The notes under the pieces: generated by a model
The model's input: the letters and a program-made list of their open reading frames with translations, nothing else
Told to the model about the DNA's origin: nothing
The model's database searches: none
NCBI GenBank assembly: GCA_002748425.1
Contig: PDSJ01000021.1
Coordinates: 55,467 to 119,466, forward strand
Direction: 5' to 3'
Origin: a candidate division KSB3 bacterium
GTDB taxonomy: Bacteria; Moduliflexota; Moduliflexia; Moduliflexales; Moduliflexaceae
DNA length: 64,000 bases
In this document: positions 8,570 through 17,715 of the stretch, in pieces
Position numbering within the stretch: the stretch's first letter is position 1
Layout of the letters: every line of letters starts with the position of its first letter
Program-made: the position numbers and the translations under genes

Positions 8570-10522
8570 TCAAACAGTTCTTTCTGCCAGCGTTTCCATC
8601 AACGCTTCCATCTCAAGCTGGGCTTCTTCCCACTGCCGGTAAAAATCCTCGAGTTCCTTCTTCACGCTCGCATGCTCCTTCTGGAGTTTCACAACTCTTT
8701 CACTTTCTTTGTATGTCTCCGGTGCTGCCATCGCGAATTCCAGCGCCTCCTTCTGCGCTTCCATGTCTTCAATGGTGCTTTCCAGACCATTCACCAGTTT
8801 GCGCAGACGGTTCCGTTCCTTACTGATCATCTGGCGGGCCTCAGCTTCCAGACGCTTTTGCTCTTTGTTTTTTCGGACAACAGACAATCCCTCTGCCTTT
8901 ACCGCAGCATGCACCACAAGATCCGATTCGCTGTCGCGTTTTTCCAGATAGTACGAATAGTTACCGGCAAACTGTTTGAGATGGCCGTGCTGAAGCTCTA
9001 CGACACGACCGACGATTTTATCCAGAAAATAGCGATCGTGAGAAATGAGAATCAACGTGCCGTCATAATGTACCAACGCATGTTCCAGGGCCTCTTTCGA
9101 CATCATATCCAGATGGTTGGTCGGTTCATCCATAATCAGGAAGTTTACCGGCGATAACAGGATTTTCGTCAGCGAGACCCGCGCCTTTTCTCCGCCGGAA
9201 AGGACACCGATTTTTTTATAAATATCGTCGCCCTGAAACTGGAAAAGGCCCAAAATATCTCGGACACGCGGACGATACCCATCAGCGGCAGTGGAAACGA
9301 CTTCGTCGTAAATCGACGCATTCAGGTCCAGCGCATCGACCTGATGCTGGGCGTAATACCCGAGCGTCACCCGTTCGCCAATCTCCACACGGCCCTGCTG
9401 CGGCGTGAGTTCTTTCGCGATCACGCGGGTCATAGTCGTTTTTCCGGCGCCGTTCACGCCGACCATGGCGATTTTTTCGCCGCGATACAGTGAGAGATTG
9501 ACGTCCTGCAAGACCCAATCTGTCTCGTAACGGAAAGACATATCTTTCAGATGGAGAACGTCTTTATAGCTCGGGAGGGTGACCTGAATGTGAAAATCAA
9601 GCCGGCGCGGCGGCGGAGGCAGCTCGATCGTTTCCATGTTCTCTAACTGCTTCACCCGACTCTGAACCTGTCTGGCTTTTGTGGCTTTATAGCGGAAGCG
9701 CTGAATAAATTTCTCCTGCTTCTCGCGTTCCGCCTGTTGTTCTTGCCATCTTTTGCGCAGCAGTCCAAGCCGCTGCTCTTTCTCGCGTTCGTAAAAATGA
9801 TAATTCCCGGCGTATTCTTCCAATTTTCCCCGATCCAGTTCATAAATTACTTCAGCCAGCCGGTCAACAAAAAAACGATCGTGCGACACAATTACCACAC
9901 TGCCTGCAAAATCCAGCAGATACCTCTCCAGCCATTCCAAAGACGGAATGTCGAGATGGTTGGTCGGCTCATCCATCAGCAGCAGATCAGGTTTTTGAAG
10001 CAGCAAACGTGCCAGATGGACGCGCATCCCCCAGCCTCCGCTGAATTCCCGCAGCGGACGTTCGTAATCGGCATTTTGAAAACCCAGACCGGCCAGAATC
10101 GCCTTTGCATCTGCTTCCAGCCGATAGCCATCCAGAGCATCATAGCGATGCTCGAGATGTCCGATCTGCTCCAGCAAGGCATCATGATGAGCATCCGGAG
10201 CATTTAATGCATCATGCAGTTCCGCCAGTGTCTTCTCGATCTCCAGGGCTTCGTTCCGCCCTTGTAAAACGATCCGCAGAATCGAGCCATGCCAAGGCAC
10301 GATTTCTTCCTGCGGCAAGTAGCCGATTTGATAGCCTTTCGGGGTGATAATGCTGCCGTGATAATCACCGATCTCGCCGGTCAGGATGCGCAGCATCGTG
10401 GTTTTGCCGGCTCCGTTCGGTCCGATCAGCGCAGCCCGCTTTCCAGCCTGAAGAATCCAGTCGACACCATTTAACAGCTTGCGGTCGCCGATTTCATAGT
10501 GTAAATCTCGGATCTGTAACAT
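8570..10522 (-). CDS. ABC-F family ATPase (ribosome-associated, Uup/YdiF-like)
   Basis: 650 residues with two complete ABC domains and no membrane segments. Walker A sites are GPNGAGKT and GVNGAGKT; both Walker B regions read LMDEPTNHLD, the ABC-F hallmark; signatures are FSGGWGMRV and LSGGEKARV. The inter-domain linker (KQEKFIQRFRYKATKARQVQSRVKQLE) is the P-site tRNA interaction motif, and a C-terminal coiled coil (about 560-645) is present as in Uup and YdiF. ABC-F proteins bind the ribosomal E site and relieve stalled or antibiotic-blocked translation. The ATG at 10522 lacks a Shine-Dalgarno sequence; a TATGATATATAG stretch lies just upstream, so the leader may be short. Which ABC-F subfamily it belongs to is unclear. 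Confidence 0.92.
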   Translation of the reverse strand: MLQIRDLHYEIGDRKLLNGVDWILQAGKRAALIGPNGAGKTTMLRILTGEIGDYHGSIITPKGYQIGYLPQEEIVPWHGSILRIVLQGRNEALEIEKTLAELHDALNAPDAHHDALLEQIGHLEHRYDALDGYRLEADAKAILAGLGFQNADYERPLREFSGGWGMRVHLARLLLQKPDLLLMDEPTNHLDIPSLEWLERYLLDFAGSVVIVSHDRFFVDRLAEVIYELDRGKLEEYAGNYHFYEREKEQRLGLLRKRWQEQQAEREKQEKFIQRFRYKATKARQVQSRVKQLENMETIELPPPPRRLDFHIQVTLPSYKDVLHLKDMSFRYETDWVLQDVNLSLYRGEKIAMVGVNGAGKTTMTRVIAKELTPQQGRVEIGERVTLGYYAQHQVDALDLNASIYDEVVSTAADGYRPRVRDILGLFQFQGDDIYKKIGVLSGGEKARVSLTKILLSPVNFLIMDEPTNHLDMMSKEALEHALVHYDGTLILISHDRYFLDKIVGRVVELQHGHLKQFAGNYSYYLEKRDSESDLVVHAAVKAEGLSVVRKNKEQKRLEAEARQMISKERNRLRKLVNGLESTIEDMEAQKEALEFAMAAPETYKESERVVKLQKEHASVKKELEDFYRQWEEAQLEMEALMETLAERTV

Positions 10523-11235
10523 ACTTTATCATTCTATATATCATATTCTATTCAGCACACACGGAGATCCCTCCGGCACAAGTGCAGTACCCTCTTTTAC
10601 GATTCGGACGAATTTTTCAACTAAATTCTGGGGATTATCACAAAAACTTCCGCTGAACGGCCTCCGATCAATCGTCCATGACCTGAATTCGAGTGGACTG
10701 TGAGCGTGGAAAAGGTACGACGTTTACGATCAGGCTGCCCAAAGCACCGCAGAATGTATAAGTACGCTCCACACGGGGAACGGATTTTTTCAGCGGCATG
10801 TCAATCAAGACCTTTTCACAGATTGTGTGTCAATGCTTTTTAACACACAATCGAAAAGAACCATACAGACCTCCCCTGATACGAGCTCTGTAGAAGTTAT
10901 TGAAATTCAAAGCATCCCATAAGCTATGCGTAATTCCTCATCTGAAAGAATTTTTTCTTGACAAGGCCTGCCTTTTCCTGCCATTCCGCACGTAGCGAGG
11001 AGTGGTCGCAGGCCAATCAGCGCTTTCATCAGGCTCTTTGCGAATGGGGCCAGAGGAAAACTGCATCAACAAAGCCGTCAATGCGCCCACCGGTTCAGCG
11101 TACCGTATCGCATGGTAAAAACGTAGAGATGCTCTTGAGACGGAGCACTATGCAGTAACGAGTGTTTGTCTGTATTTGTCCAGCCTGATAAAGAAGAATT
11201 TGTATCACAGTTTCAGCAGACGCGTTGAGAAAAAC
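10523..11235. other. 713-bp divergent intergenic region with structured element
   Basis: This region separates the minus-strand ABC-F gene from the plus-strand YdjM-like gene. The only ORF offered (10958-11158) starts on the TTG of a TTGACA box and has no recognisable product. The main structure is the hairpin at 10812-10858, described separately. A TTGACA at 10970-10975 faces the YdjM-like gene but lacks a good -10. Nothing else recognisable is seen. Confidence 0.4.
10812..10858. repeat. Bulged inverted repeat / hairpin in intergenic region
   Basis: The 10-bp arms gattgtgtgt (10821-10830) and acacacaatc (10843-10852) are exact reverse complements around a 12-base loop. The stem continues as cttttc (10812-10817) with gaaaag (10853-10858) across a three-base bulge, giving 16 paired bases. 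It has no adjacent T-tract, so it is not a typical intrinsic terminator. It could be a small structured RNA, a leader element or a protein-binding site. Confidence 0.6.
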
Positions 11236-11889
11236 ATGGCAGATTTCCGGACGCATAGCATCACCGGACTAATCACAGGGTACGCCGCTGCAATCGGCGT
11301 GACAAACCTGCAGATCGTCGCACAGCCTTTGACGCCATTGTATATGTTTACAGCCGCTTTTATCGGCTCGTTTCTGCCCGATTTGGACAGCGATCACGGA
11401 ACATCCTTTAAAATTGTATTCAGCGTATCGGCAATATGCGGCGGAGGCATGAGTTTCCTCTATTTTCTCCAACAACACACAATCAGCCTCTTCTCCTGGG
11501 TGCTTGTCCCGCCGCTGATAACGCTGATAATCCGATACGGCATCGGCGCATTGTTCAAAAAATGTACAGTTCATCGAGGCATTTTTCATTCGCTGCCCGC
11601 GATCGGTATCGCAAGCTTGAGCGCGCTGCTCCTGCTGCGATCTTTTGCGCTGTCCTCACTGGATGCGCTCCTGATTTCCGGAAGTATCGGCCTCGGCTAT
11701 CTCAGCCATCTCATTCTGGACGAGCTCTACGCCGTTAACTTTGACGGCTTGAGATTCAGCCCTAAAAAATCTCTGGGGACCGCCCTCTCCCTCGGCAGCT
11801 CTTCGAAATTGGTCACCGTGAGCACCTATGTTCTGCTGACAGCACTGTTTGCGCTCAACTGCGACATGCTGGCAACGATTTTACTGTAG
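11236..11889 (+). CDS. YdjM-like inner-membrane metal-dependent hydrolase family protein
   Basis: 217 residues from the ATG at 11236 ([11 protein letters not shown]); the ORF-track start at 11176 is a TTG without support. It has several hydrophobic segments and the conserved polar motifs of the YdjM/DUF457 family: [12 protein letters not shown] near the start, [20 protein letters not shown] and [10 protein letters not shown]. The His/Asp residues are placed as in phospholipase-C-like membrane metal hydrolases of this family, some of which are LexA-regulated in enterobacteria. Its activity is unproven. A GAGA element precedes the ATG. It stands alone between the ABC-F and Gfo/Idh genes. Confidence 0.82.
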   Translation: MADFRTHSITGLITGYAAAIGVTNLQIVAQPLTPLYMFTAAFIGSFLPDLDSDHGTSFKIVFSVSAICGGGMSFLYFLQQHTISLFSWVLVPPLITLIIRYGIGALFKKCTVHRGIFHSLPAIGIASLSALLLLRSFALSSLDALLISGSIGLGYLSHLILDELYAVNFDGLRFSPKKSLGTALSLGSSSKLVTVSTYVLLTALFALNCDMLATILL

Positions 11890-12094
11890 ACGACCGACTC
11901 TGCTCGAGTACGAAGCAAGATTTACTCAGCATCTGACACAGGGTTTCACACGGCAAATCCGCCCACTGTCCACTAAATACGGTCAGAGGTCTACTCATAA
12001 TACTCTCTCCTCAGAAATTCACATTTTCCCTGCAAAGCGGCAGCAGCACCCCTGACTCCCCCTTTGCACGTCAACGACTCCAGGCTCCGATCGA

Positions 12095-13267
12095 TTACAG
12101 GTCAAGCCATACAGCGCCCTGGCGTGAACTCTCAACGCATTTCCCGATAAATTTCACTCCGGCAATTCCATCATGCACCGTCGGGAAATCAAGTTCATCC
12201 GCACCCAAGTCTTCACCAGCGTTTTTGCGTAACAATGCATGTAAAAACGTGCGGTAAATATTGGCAAATGCCTCAAAATAGCCTTCAGGATGCCCGGCGG
12301 GCACACGCGAATATGCCGCGGCATGGGGAAGCAGTTCATCCCGGCCTCGCGATAACATGACTGTGGGCTGTCCGAGACGAGAGACTTTCAGATAATTCGG
12401 ATTTTCCTGCGTCCATTCGAGTGACCCCTGTGTACCGTAAATGCGGATTTTGAGGTCATTATCATGGCCGACAGCGACTTGACATGTCCAATATAAGCCT
12501 TTGGCGCCGTTATCATATTCCAGCATAACCGTGGCATTATCGTCCAAGACGCGATCTTCACCGAAGATATCGAGACGAGCGCACAGGGAACGGATTCTTA
12601 AACCGCTGATGTAGGCAACGAGATTTTCAGTATGGCTGCCGATATCGCCGATACAATTCGCCTTTCCCGTGAATTCAGGATTCGTGCGCCATGCCGCCTG
12701 TTTCTGCCCGTCTTTTTCGATTGCTGTGGCCAGCCAGTCCTGCGCATATTCGGCATTGATAAAGCGAATTTCGCCGATTGCCCCGTTTTGCACCATTTCG
12801 CGAGCATGTTTGACCATCGGATATCCTGTATAAGTATAGGTCATACAAAAGAAAAGTCCTTTTCTTTCTGCAAGATCTGCAAGTTCTTCGGCATCGGCAA
12901 GCTCCGGGGTCAGAGGTTTGTCACAGACGACATGAATGCCATTTTCCAGAAAGGCTCTGGCAATCGGATAATGGGTGCTATTCGGGGTCACAATGACGAC
13001 AAAATCGATTTTATCCTCACGTGCACCCTCCGCCTTTGCCATCTCTTCGAACGTTTGATAGAGACGGCTTGCATCGATTCCAAGGGCTGCTCCTGTTGCC
13101 AGAGTGTTTTGATAATCACGGGAAAAACATCCGGCGATAAGTTCGGTCATTCCATCAAATTTAGCGGCTTTACGATGCACGTCGCCAATAAACGCGCCTT
13201 GTCCGCCGCCAACCATGCCGTAACGCAGCCTACTCGCTACGCAGCGTGTTTTACTGCTCTCGATCAT
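12095..13267 (-). CDS. Gfo/Idh/MocA-family NAD(P)-dependent dehydrogenase
   Basis: 390 residues. The N-terminal Rossmann segment (RYGMVGGGQGAFIGDVHRKAA) is followed by the family motif VVCDKPLTPELADAEEL, whose EKP/DKP lysine is catalytic, and a C-terminal alpha/beta domain ending in FIGKCVESSRQGAVW. GGGQGAFIG and the length fit the inositol/sugar dehydrogenase-like group that oxidises or reduces sugars and cyclitols in the cytoplasm. The start is well supported: aaaggaggaac sits eight bases before the ATG at 13267. It is a single gene, with an inverted-repeat operator candidate in its leader. The exact substrate is unknown; no transporter is adjacent. Confidence 0.9.
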   Translation of the reverse strand: MIESSKTRCVASRLRYGMVGGGQGAFIGDVHRKAAKFDGMTELIAGCFSRDYQNTLATGAALGIDASRLYQTFEEMAKAEGAREDKIDFVVIVTPNSTHYPIARAFLENGIHVVCDKPLTPELADAEELADLAERKGLFFCMTYTYTGYPMVKHAREMVQNGAIGEIRFINAEYAQDWLATAIEKDGQKQAAWRTNPEFTGKANCIGDIGSHTENLVAYISGLRIRSLCARLDIFGEDRVLDDNATVMLEYDNGAKGLYWTCQVAVGHDNDLKIRIYGTQGSLEWTQENPNYLKVSRLGQPTVMLSRGRDELLPHAAAYSRVPAGHPEGYFEAFANIYRTFLHALLRKNAGEDLGADELDFPTVHDGIAGVKFIGKCVESSRQGAVWLDL

Positions 13268-13288
13268 GTTTTGTTCCTCCTTTGGACT

Positions 13289-13306
13289 GGGACATCATCT
13301 TGTCCC
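13289..13306. promoter_or_regulatory. Possible operator: GGGACA-6-TGTCCC
   Basis: An exact 6-6-6 inverted repeat, GGGACAtcatctTGTCCC, lies 22 bases upstream of the Gfo/Idh start, outside its ribosome site. Symmetry and position fit a repressor site or a small 5' hairpin in the mRNA. No regulator gene is adjacent, so this is only suggestive. Confidence 0.35.
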
Positions 13307-13440
13307 GACGATTCCTGAAAAGCCTGTATCCTGCTAAAGAGATCAACGCTGTCATGACACGTTAAACAGGCAAAATTTGTGCCAAGATGTGTACAAGCTG
13401 CCGACATCCCTGATATTCATGGGCGTGACAAAGAAAATCC

Positions 13441-13470
13441 TTGACATCTCAGGACCATCAACCATATTTT
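13441..13470 (+). promoter_or_regulatory. Putative promoter for radical SAM-reductase gene
   Basis: TTGACA at 13441-13446 and TATTTT at 13465-13470 are separated by 18 bases, upstream of the plus-strand gene at 13657. The match is perfect at -35 and 4/6 at -10. It would give a leader of about 180 bases. A 66-codon ORF offered from 13441 begins on the TTG of this -35 box and is not accepted. Confidence 0.45.
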
Positions 13471-13656
13471 ATCGTGTCAGTCTATCGCACACTGCCATCT
13501 GAACAAGTTCAAAAACCGGTACAGATATATGAGGAGCTCGATCCTCTTCTTGACGCTAATGTGAAATGGAGTAAAAGCCTTGCCCAAAATTTCGAAGCTC
13601 GTCACTATCAGGTCTTTTCCGCGACCACCAAGAAAAAATAACACTAAGGCTTTTCT

Positions 13657-15660
13657 ATGAGATTACAAGAATATCTTTTTGAAGTCGCACCCAGGGCCCC
13701 GCTGTACGAACTTGCCAGACGAGGACTGATCCGTTCCCCGAATCCGCTGACCATTACTTACTCTGTGACGGCGGCCTGCCGCAGTCTTTGCAAAACCTGC
13801 AATATCGGACGGACATATTTGGAAAATCCAGAACGCGCCAAACGGGATCTTACGCTCGATGAGATCGAGAAAACCTTTCGACATCTGGGACATATCTACT
13901 TTTTCAACGTATCCGGCGGCGAGCCCTTTATGCGCATGGATCTTCCTGAGATTTGCCGTCTGGCCTTTATTCATCTCAAGCCCAGACTGATCAGCATTCC
14001 CACGAATTCCCTGGCTCCGAGAGCTATCGAGAAAAGCACATTGAAAATTCTTGACTATATGGAAGAACTGCTGCCTGATTCGGTATTTCTCTCGGTCAAG
14101 CCCTCCATTGACGGGGTCGGCGAAATGCACGACTACCTGCGCGGGATTAAAGGGAATTTTGTCAAACTGGAAGAAACGATCGATCGTCTGCTGGCGCTTC
14201 GCTCAAAAAATCCGAGACTCCATGTCGATCTCGGTTCCGTAATTTCCAATTTCAATCTCCACCACCTGCACGATTTGGAGGATTGGGTTCATCAGCGCGG
14301 CATTGAGGCCTATCGACATGAAATTGCGGAACAACGCGTGGAGTTTCATAATATCGGAGACCCGATCACCCCGTCTCCGGAAATCTATGAAAAACTGACC
14401 CTGGAATTTGCAGAGAAGATTGTGCGCAACATTAAAGAAAAGGGCTTTTTCACCAGAGTCACCGAAGCGATCCGTATCAGCTACTATCATGTTGCTGTCG
14501 AAATTCTCCGGCAGCGACGGCAGGTGACGCCCTGTTACGGTGGCCTGGCCAATATCCACATGGATCACGACGGCGAAATGTGGGCCTGCTGCATTCTTGG
14601 AGGCGAGCAGTCAATGGGCAATGTACGGGACTGGGACTACGATGTGCCGGCGCTTCTCAACTCAGAGCAAGCCAAAACAGTCAAAAAGTATATTGCCGAC
14701 GGCAACTGTGCCTGCCCCCTGGCCAGCCAATGGCTCAACAATGTGCTTCTAACGCCGCGCCACATGTTGCGAGTGCTCTATACGCTCTTTGTCCGCTTCC
14801 CCTTAGCCAAATCCTCTTCGAAAGAAAACAAGCCTGCACGAAAAATCAATCCGAAAGACGTTAAAGTCCGCATTCGGGGCACTTCCCCCCGCTCAGCCAT
14901 TGTACAGGAAAAGGCCGGGGTTATCAGCGCTCCGAAAAATGCTGATCTGCCGTTCTTTGAAATCGAAGCAGCCGAAACCGCAGCCCAGGACACTCCGCTC
15001 CCCTCAAAATTTCCCAAATCACTCCACCGCGTCGAATCGGTCCGCGATCTGACCTCCTCAACCTGTCTCTTACAAATCGAGAGAAACGGCCTGCACTTTA
15101 TCCCCGGCCAATATGCAATGCTCGGAAAACCCGGAAGTTTCGAGGCGCGCGAGTACACGATTTACTCAGGAGTGCAGGACACGCAGTCTTTGAAATTTCT
15201 GATTACAGTCGTGGATGGCGGCCGGGTCTCACAGGCCCTGCGCAACTGTGTGGCAGGAGAGATATTAGAACTGGAAGGCCCGATGGGCTATTTTCAGCTC
15301 GAGAAGCCCTCAGCCGCCAAAAAGCATTACTTTATTGCCACTGGCAGCGGAATCGCGCCTTTTCATGCTTTTACCCAAAGCGAAGCAGAACTCAATTTCA
15401 CCTTATTACACGGTGTGCGCTGGCTTGCTGATTGCTATCACAAGGACGACTATGACCCGCAGCGCTATATTTCCTGCGTCAGCCGCCAAAAAGGCGGCGA
15501 TTTTTACGGACGGGTCAGCGATTATCTGAAAACTCAGACACTGGCACCCGATGTCTGCTATTATCTCTGCGGTAACTGCGATATGATTTACGACGTCCAC
15601 GACATCCTCACAGAGAAGGGCGTGCCTCATAACCAGATCAAAACAGAGATCTTTTATTAA
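13657..15660 (+). CDS. Radical SAM enzyme fused to ferredoxin-NADP reductase-like module
   Basis: 667 residues. The N-terminal half is a radical SAM domain with CRSLCKTC (Cys41, 45, 48) for the 4Fe-4S cluster, the GGEPF motif, and a SPASM-like cysteine region (CYGGLAN...GEMWACC from about residue 292, CACPL near 350) that may hold auxiliary clusters. After a Pro/Ala-rich linker, residues about 450-667 form an FNR-like domain: FAD-binding REYTIYSG near 497, NAD(P)-binding IATGSGIAPF near 560, and C-terminal CGNCDMIYDVHDIL, which parallels the CGPPxM motif. The enzyme may thus take NAD(P)H electrons directly to its own cluster instead of using flavodoxin. A taagg site precedes the ATG. The reaction and substrate are unknown; no precursor peptide gene is seen alongside. 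Confidence 0.88.
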   Translation: MRLQEYLFEVAPRAPLYELARRGLIRSPNPLTITYSVTAACRSLCKTCNIGRTYLENPERAKRDLTLDEIEKTFRHLGHIYFFNVSGGEPFMRMDLPEICRLAFIHLKPRLISIPTNSLAPRAIEKSTLKILDYMEELLPDSVFLSVKPSIDGVGEMHDYLRGIKGNFVKLEETIDRLLALRSKNPRLHVDLGSVISNFNLHHLHDLEDWVHQRGIEAYRHEIAEQRVEFHNIGDPITPSPEIYEKLTLEFAEKIVRNIKEKGFFTRVTEAIRISYYHVAVEILRQRRQVTPCYGGLANIHMDHDGEMWACCILGGEQSMGNVRDWDYDVPALLNSEQAKTVKKYIADGNCACPLASQWLNNVLLTPRHMLRVLYTLFVRFPLAKSSSKENKPARKINPKDVKVRIRGTSPRSAIVQEKAGVISAPKNADLPFFEIEAAETAAQDTPLPSKFPKSLHRVESVRDLTSSTCLLQIERNGLHFIPGQYAMLGKPGSFEAREYTIYSGVQDTQSLKFLITVVDGGRVSQALRNCVAGEILELEGPMGYFQLEKPSAAKKHYFIATGSGIAPFHAFTQSEAELNFTLLHGVRWLADCYHKDDYDPQRYISCVSRQKGGDFYGRVSDYLKTQTLAPDVCYYLCGNCDMIYDVHDILTEKGVPHNQIKTEIFY

Positions 15661-15719
15661 AAAACGGACGCTGATATGGCCGCACCATGGCGTCGTTGCT
15701 TCTCTTCGTGCAGCAACGG

Positions 15720-16004
15720 CTAATACCGGCGAGGAGGGCTGGTTCTTTGGCTCGAAGACGTACTGCCATCGTATTGTTCACGTTCATGCTCTCGAATGGC
15801 ATCCCCAATGACGGCTCCGGCAGCGCCGCCGACAGCCGCTCCGATGAGGGCACTTTCCGTATCCTCTCCGATGTCATGGCCGATGACTGCGCCAAGTGCT
15901 GCCCCGGCAGCAGCGCCTTGCTGCATCCGATACGACGTCCCACATCCGATCCCGCTCAGCAACAACATGCCACAACACAGACTGACAATAATTTTTCTCA
16001 TCAT
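15720..16004 (-). CDS. Small glycine-zipper lipoprotein
   Basis: About 94 residues from the ATG at 16004, or from the adjacent ATG at 16001; GGAGG lies five and eight bases upstream, respectively. The ORF-track start at 16016 adds residues with no support. A signal peptide (RKIIVSLCCGMLLLSGIGC) ends at a probable lipidated Cys, though the lipobox is weak (G at -3). Two Gly/Ala-rich zipper segments follow (AAAGAALGAVIG and GAAVGGAAGAVIG), a pattern of the Gly-zipper/YMGG/SlyB-like families of outer-membrane lipoproteins. The C-terminus is polar. A structural envelope role is likely. It is convergent with the radical SAM gene. Confidence 0.8.
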   Translation of the reverse strand: MMRKIIVSLCCGMLLLSGIGCGTSYRMQQGAAAGAALGAVIGHDIGEDTESALIGAAVGGAAGAVIGDAIREHEREQYDGSTSSSQRTSPPRRY

Positions 16005-16091
16005 AAGTACCTCCACTGTTCAGGCTGAAGTCCGTTTAGCGCTGTCCGGCACATTCGGACACACAGCATGGTGATTTAAGCACAAAGAGTA

Positions 16092-16120
16092 TTGACAGTA
16101 TCTGACAGAGCAAGTATTGT
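16092..16120 (+). promoter_or_regulatory. Putative moaC promoter
   Basis: TTGACA (16092-16097), a 17-base spacer and TATTGT (16115-16120) match sigma-70 spacing, with 6/6 and 4/6 consensus bases. Initiation near 16127 would leave a leader of roughly 178 bases before moaC. I could not fold that leader into a recognisable molybdenum-cofactor riboswitch. Confidence 0.5.
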
Positions 16121-16304
16121 GCCGCCGATTCTTCTGCCTGAGACAGCAGAAGACTCGCGAAACGCAACAAGGCATTTTCTCAGGACTTCATTGCAGCACG
16201 ATCAGCAGACGCAGCAAGAGAGCTGTTTACAGTTTAGTCTGTTTTCGGAACTGAAATTTCTTATCTATGTTCTTGTATTTCTTTTCAGAACGTAAAAAAA
16301 ATTT

Positions 16305-16781
16305 ATGGACGATTTAACACATTTTGACGATCAGGGACGCTCGAGAATGGTTGATGTGAGCGACAAAACGATCAGCAAACGCGAAGCTTGCGCCAGCGGC
16401 ACAATATCCATGCAGCCGAAAACTTTCGACATGATTGTCAAGAAAGAGATCCGGAAAGGTGATGTGCTGGAGGTCGCCAGGGTTGCCGGCATCATGGGGA
16501 CCAAACAAACGAGCGCCTTGATTCCGATGTGCCACCCCCTGCCGATCAGCAGCGTAGCAATTCACTATCGATGTCACGAAAAAACAGCGGCGATCGATAT
16601 TGAGGCCACAGTGCGCGTCACCGGCAAAACTGGTGTGGAAATGGAGGCTCTGACTGCCGTAAGCATCACAGCCCTCACCATTTACGATATGTGTAAAGCC
16701 GTGGATCGAGGAATGAGCATTTCCGATATTCGCCTTTTACGGAAAAGCGGGGGCAAAAGCGGAGTGTTTCAGGCTCCATAG
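16305..16781 (+). CDS. moaC: Cyclic pyranopterin monophosphate synthase MoaC
   Basis: 158 residues, standard for MoaC. It contains the start motif MVDVSDKTISKREA, the active-site segment MCHPLPIS and the dimer/active-site stretch TGVEMEALTAVSITALTIYDMCKA. MoaC converts the MoaA product 3',8-cyclo-GTP to cPMP, the second step of molybdenum cofactor synthesis in the cytoplasm. No other moa gene is nearby, so the pathway is scattered. The ATG at 16305 has no clear Shine-Dalgarno sequence (only an A-run upstream). Assignment is secure. Confidence 0.96.
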   Translation: MDDLTHFDDQGRSRMVDVSDKTISKREACASGTISMQPKTFDMIVKKEIRKGDVLEVARVAGIMGTKQTSALIPMCHPLPISSVAIHYRCHEKTAAIDIEATVRVTGKTGVEMEALTAVSITALTIYDMCKAVDRGMSISDIRLLRKSGGKSGVFQAP

Positions 16782-16938
16782 AACAAGAATCTGACACGGT
16801 TGAAGAAGGAGCAGGAAGCTTTCACAGACAGCACTCAAAGCCCTTTAAACGAGCATGGCAGAACTTGCCGGGAAACTTGTGAGAAGCATGCAGAAACACT
16901 GCGCGGTTTGAGTTGACGGGAAATGTGTAAAATTCTAC

Positions 16939-16968
16939 TTGACGCATTCCTGGAAAGAAGGTTATGCT
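16939..16968 (+). promoter_or_regulatory. Putative promoter for DnaJ-domain gene
   Basis: TTGACG (16939-16944) and TATGCT (16963-16968) are 18 bases apart, about 88 bases before the DnaJ-domain start. A second TTGAC box overlaps the end of this element but lacks a -10. Consensus matches are 5/6 and 4/6. Confidence 0.45.
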
Positions 16969-17055
16969 TGACAAGAATGCTTTGGCACAACAGCCGAACT
17001 TCACCCGGAAAGCACACCGTATTTCCAAGCGGCATCATGAGAAAAGGATACGCGT

Positions 17056-17715
17056 ATGGCACAACGAGATTATTATGAAGTTCTTGGAGTCGAGAAAACC
17101 GCATCTGATGCTGAGATCAAACACGCTTACCGGCGTGCAGCCCTGCAATATCATCCGGACCGAAATTCCGGCGATGAAAGCGCTGCAGCACGCTTTCGGG
17201 AAGCTGCCGAAGCCTATGAAGTCTTATCAGAGCCGGAGACGCGGCAACAATATGATCGTTACGGACACGGTTTTAATACACGCCATGCCGCGCACGAACA
17301 GACGCGGCCTTCACCGCCGCCCCATCAGGAACCCTCTGATATTATGGAAGAACTCTATATTGAGCTGGGCTGGATGCTGGTCAACGAACATGGACGCTAC
17401 ATCCCAGCTGATATTTTCGAGGTCACCTTCCATGAAGAGCTGCAGAACGGCATTAAACTTCCCTTTATCTCCGAACGCACGCATCATCCTGCGACACATG
17501 TACCGGTGGTCTGGATGAAAAAAATTAAAAAAAGCGGTCTGAAAAGCAGGAAAAAGACCGGCAAGGCGAGGAGTACTGCATACCTCAAAGAATCTCTGGA
17601 GGAAGTCGGCCTGTCGATGGAGGATTTATCCTTTTCCGAGTTGTTTGAGTTCAGTAAAGATATTGGTATGTCTATCGGAGTGAAGGTCTTAAAAACCCTG
17701 GTGGGAAGAAAATAA
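17056..17715 (+). CDS. J-domain (DnaJ-like) co-chaperone without zinc finger
   Basis: 219 residues. Residues 1-70 are a complete J domain ([24 protein letters not shown]) with the HPD tripeptide (YHPDRN) needed to stimulate DnaK ATPase. The Gly/Phe linker and Cys-rich zinc domain of true DnaJ are missing; instead there is a Pro-rich linker ([11 protein letters not shown]) and a distinct C-terminal region with a basic patch ([16 protein letters not shown]). It is therefore a specialised type III J-protein rather than DnaJ itself. AAAGGA precedes the ATG at good spacing. No dnaK or grpE is in the window. Its client specificity is unknown. Confidence 0.88.
   Translation: MAQRDYYEVLGVEKTASDAEIKHAYRRAALQYHPDRNSGDESAAARFREAAEAYEVLSEPETRQQYDRYGHGFNTRHAAHEQTRPSPPPHQEPSDIMEELYIELGWMLVNEHGRYIPADIFEVTFHEELQNGIKLPFISERTHHPATHVPVVWMKKIKKSGLKSRKKTGKARSTAYLKESLEEVGLSMEDLSFSELFEFSKDIGMSIGVKVLKTLVGRK

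Noticed and set aside
10958-11158. 66-codon ORF in the ABC-F/YdjM gap
   Set aside because: Begins on the TTG of a TTGACA box, has no ribosome site and a composition unlike a protein.
13441-13641. 66-codon ORF ahead of the radical SAM fusion
   Set aside because: Its start TTG is part of a TTGACA box; the in-frame GTG at 13474 would fall at or before the predicted transcription start. No ribosome site and no recognised product.
16121-16304. Possible molybdenum cofactor riboswitch before moaC
   Set aside because: The leader is long enough, but I could not find paired elements matching the known motif; a covariance search would be needed.
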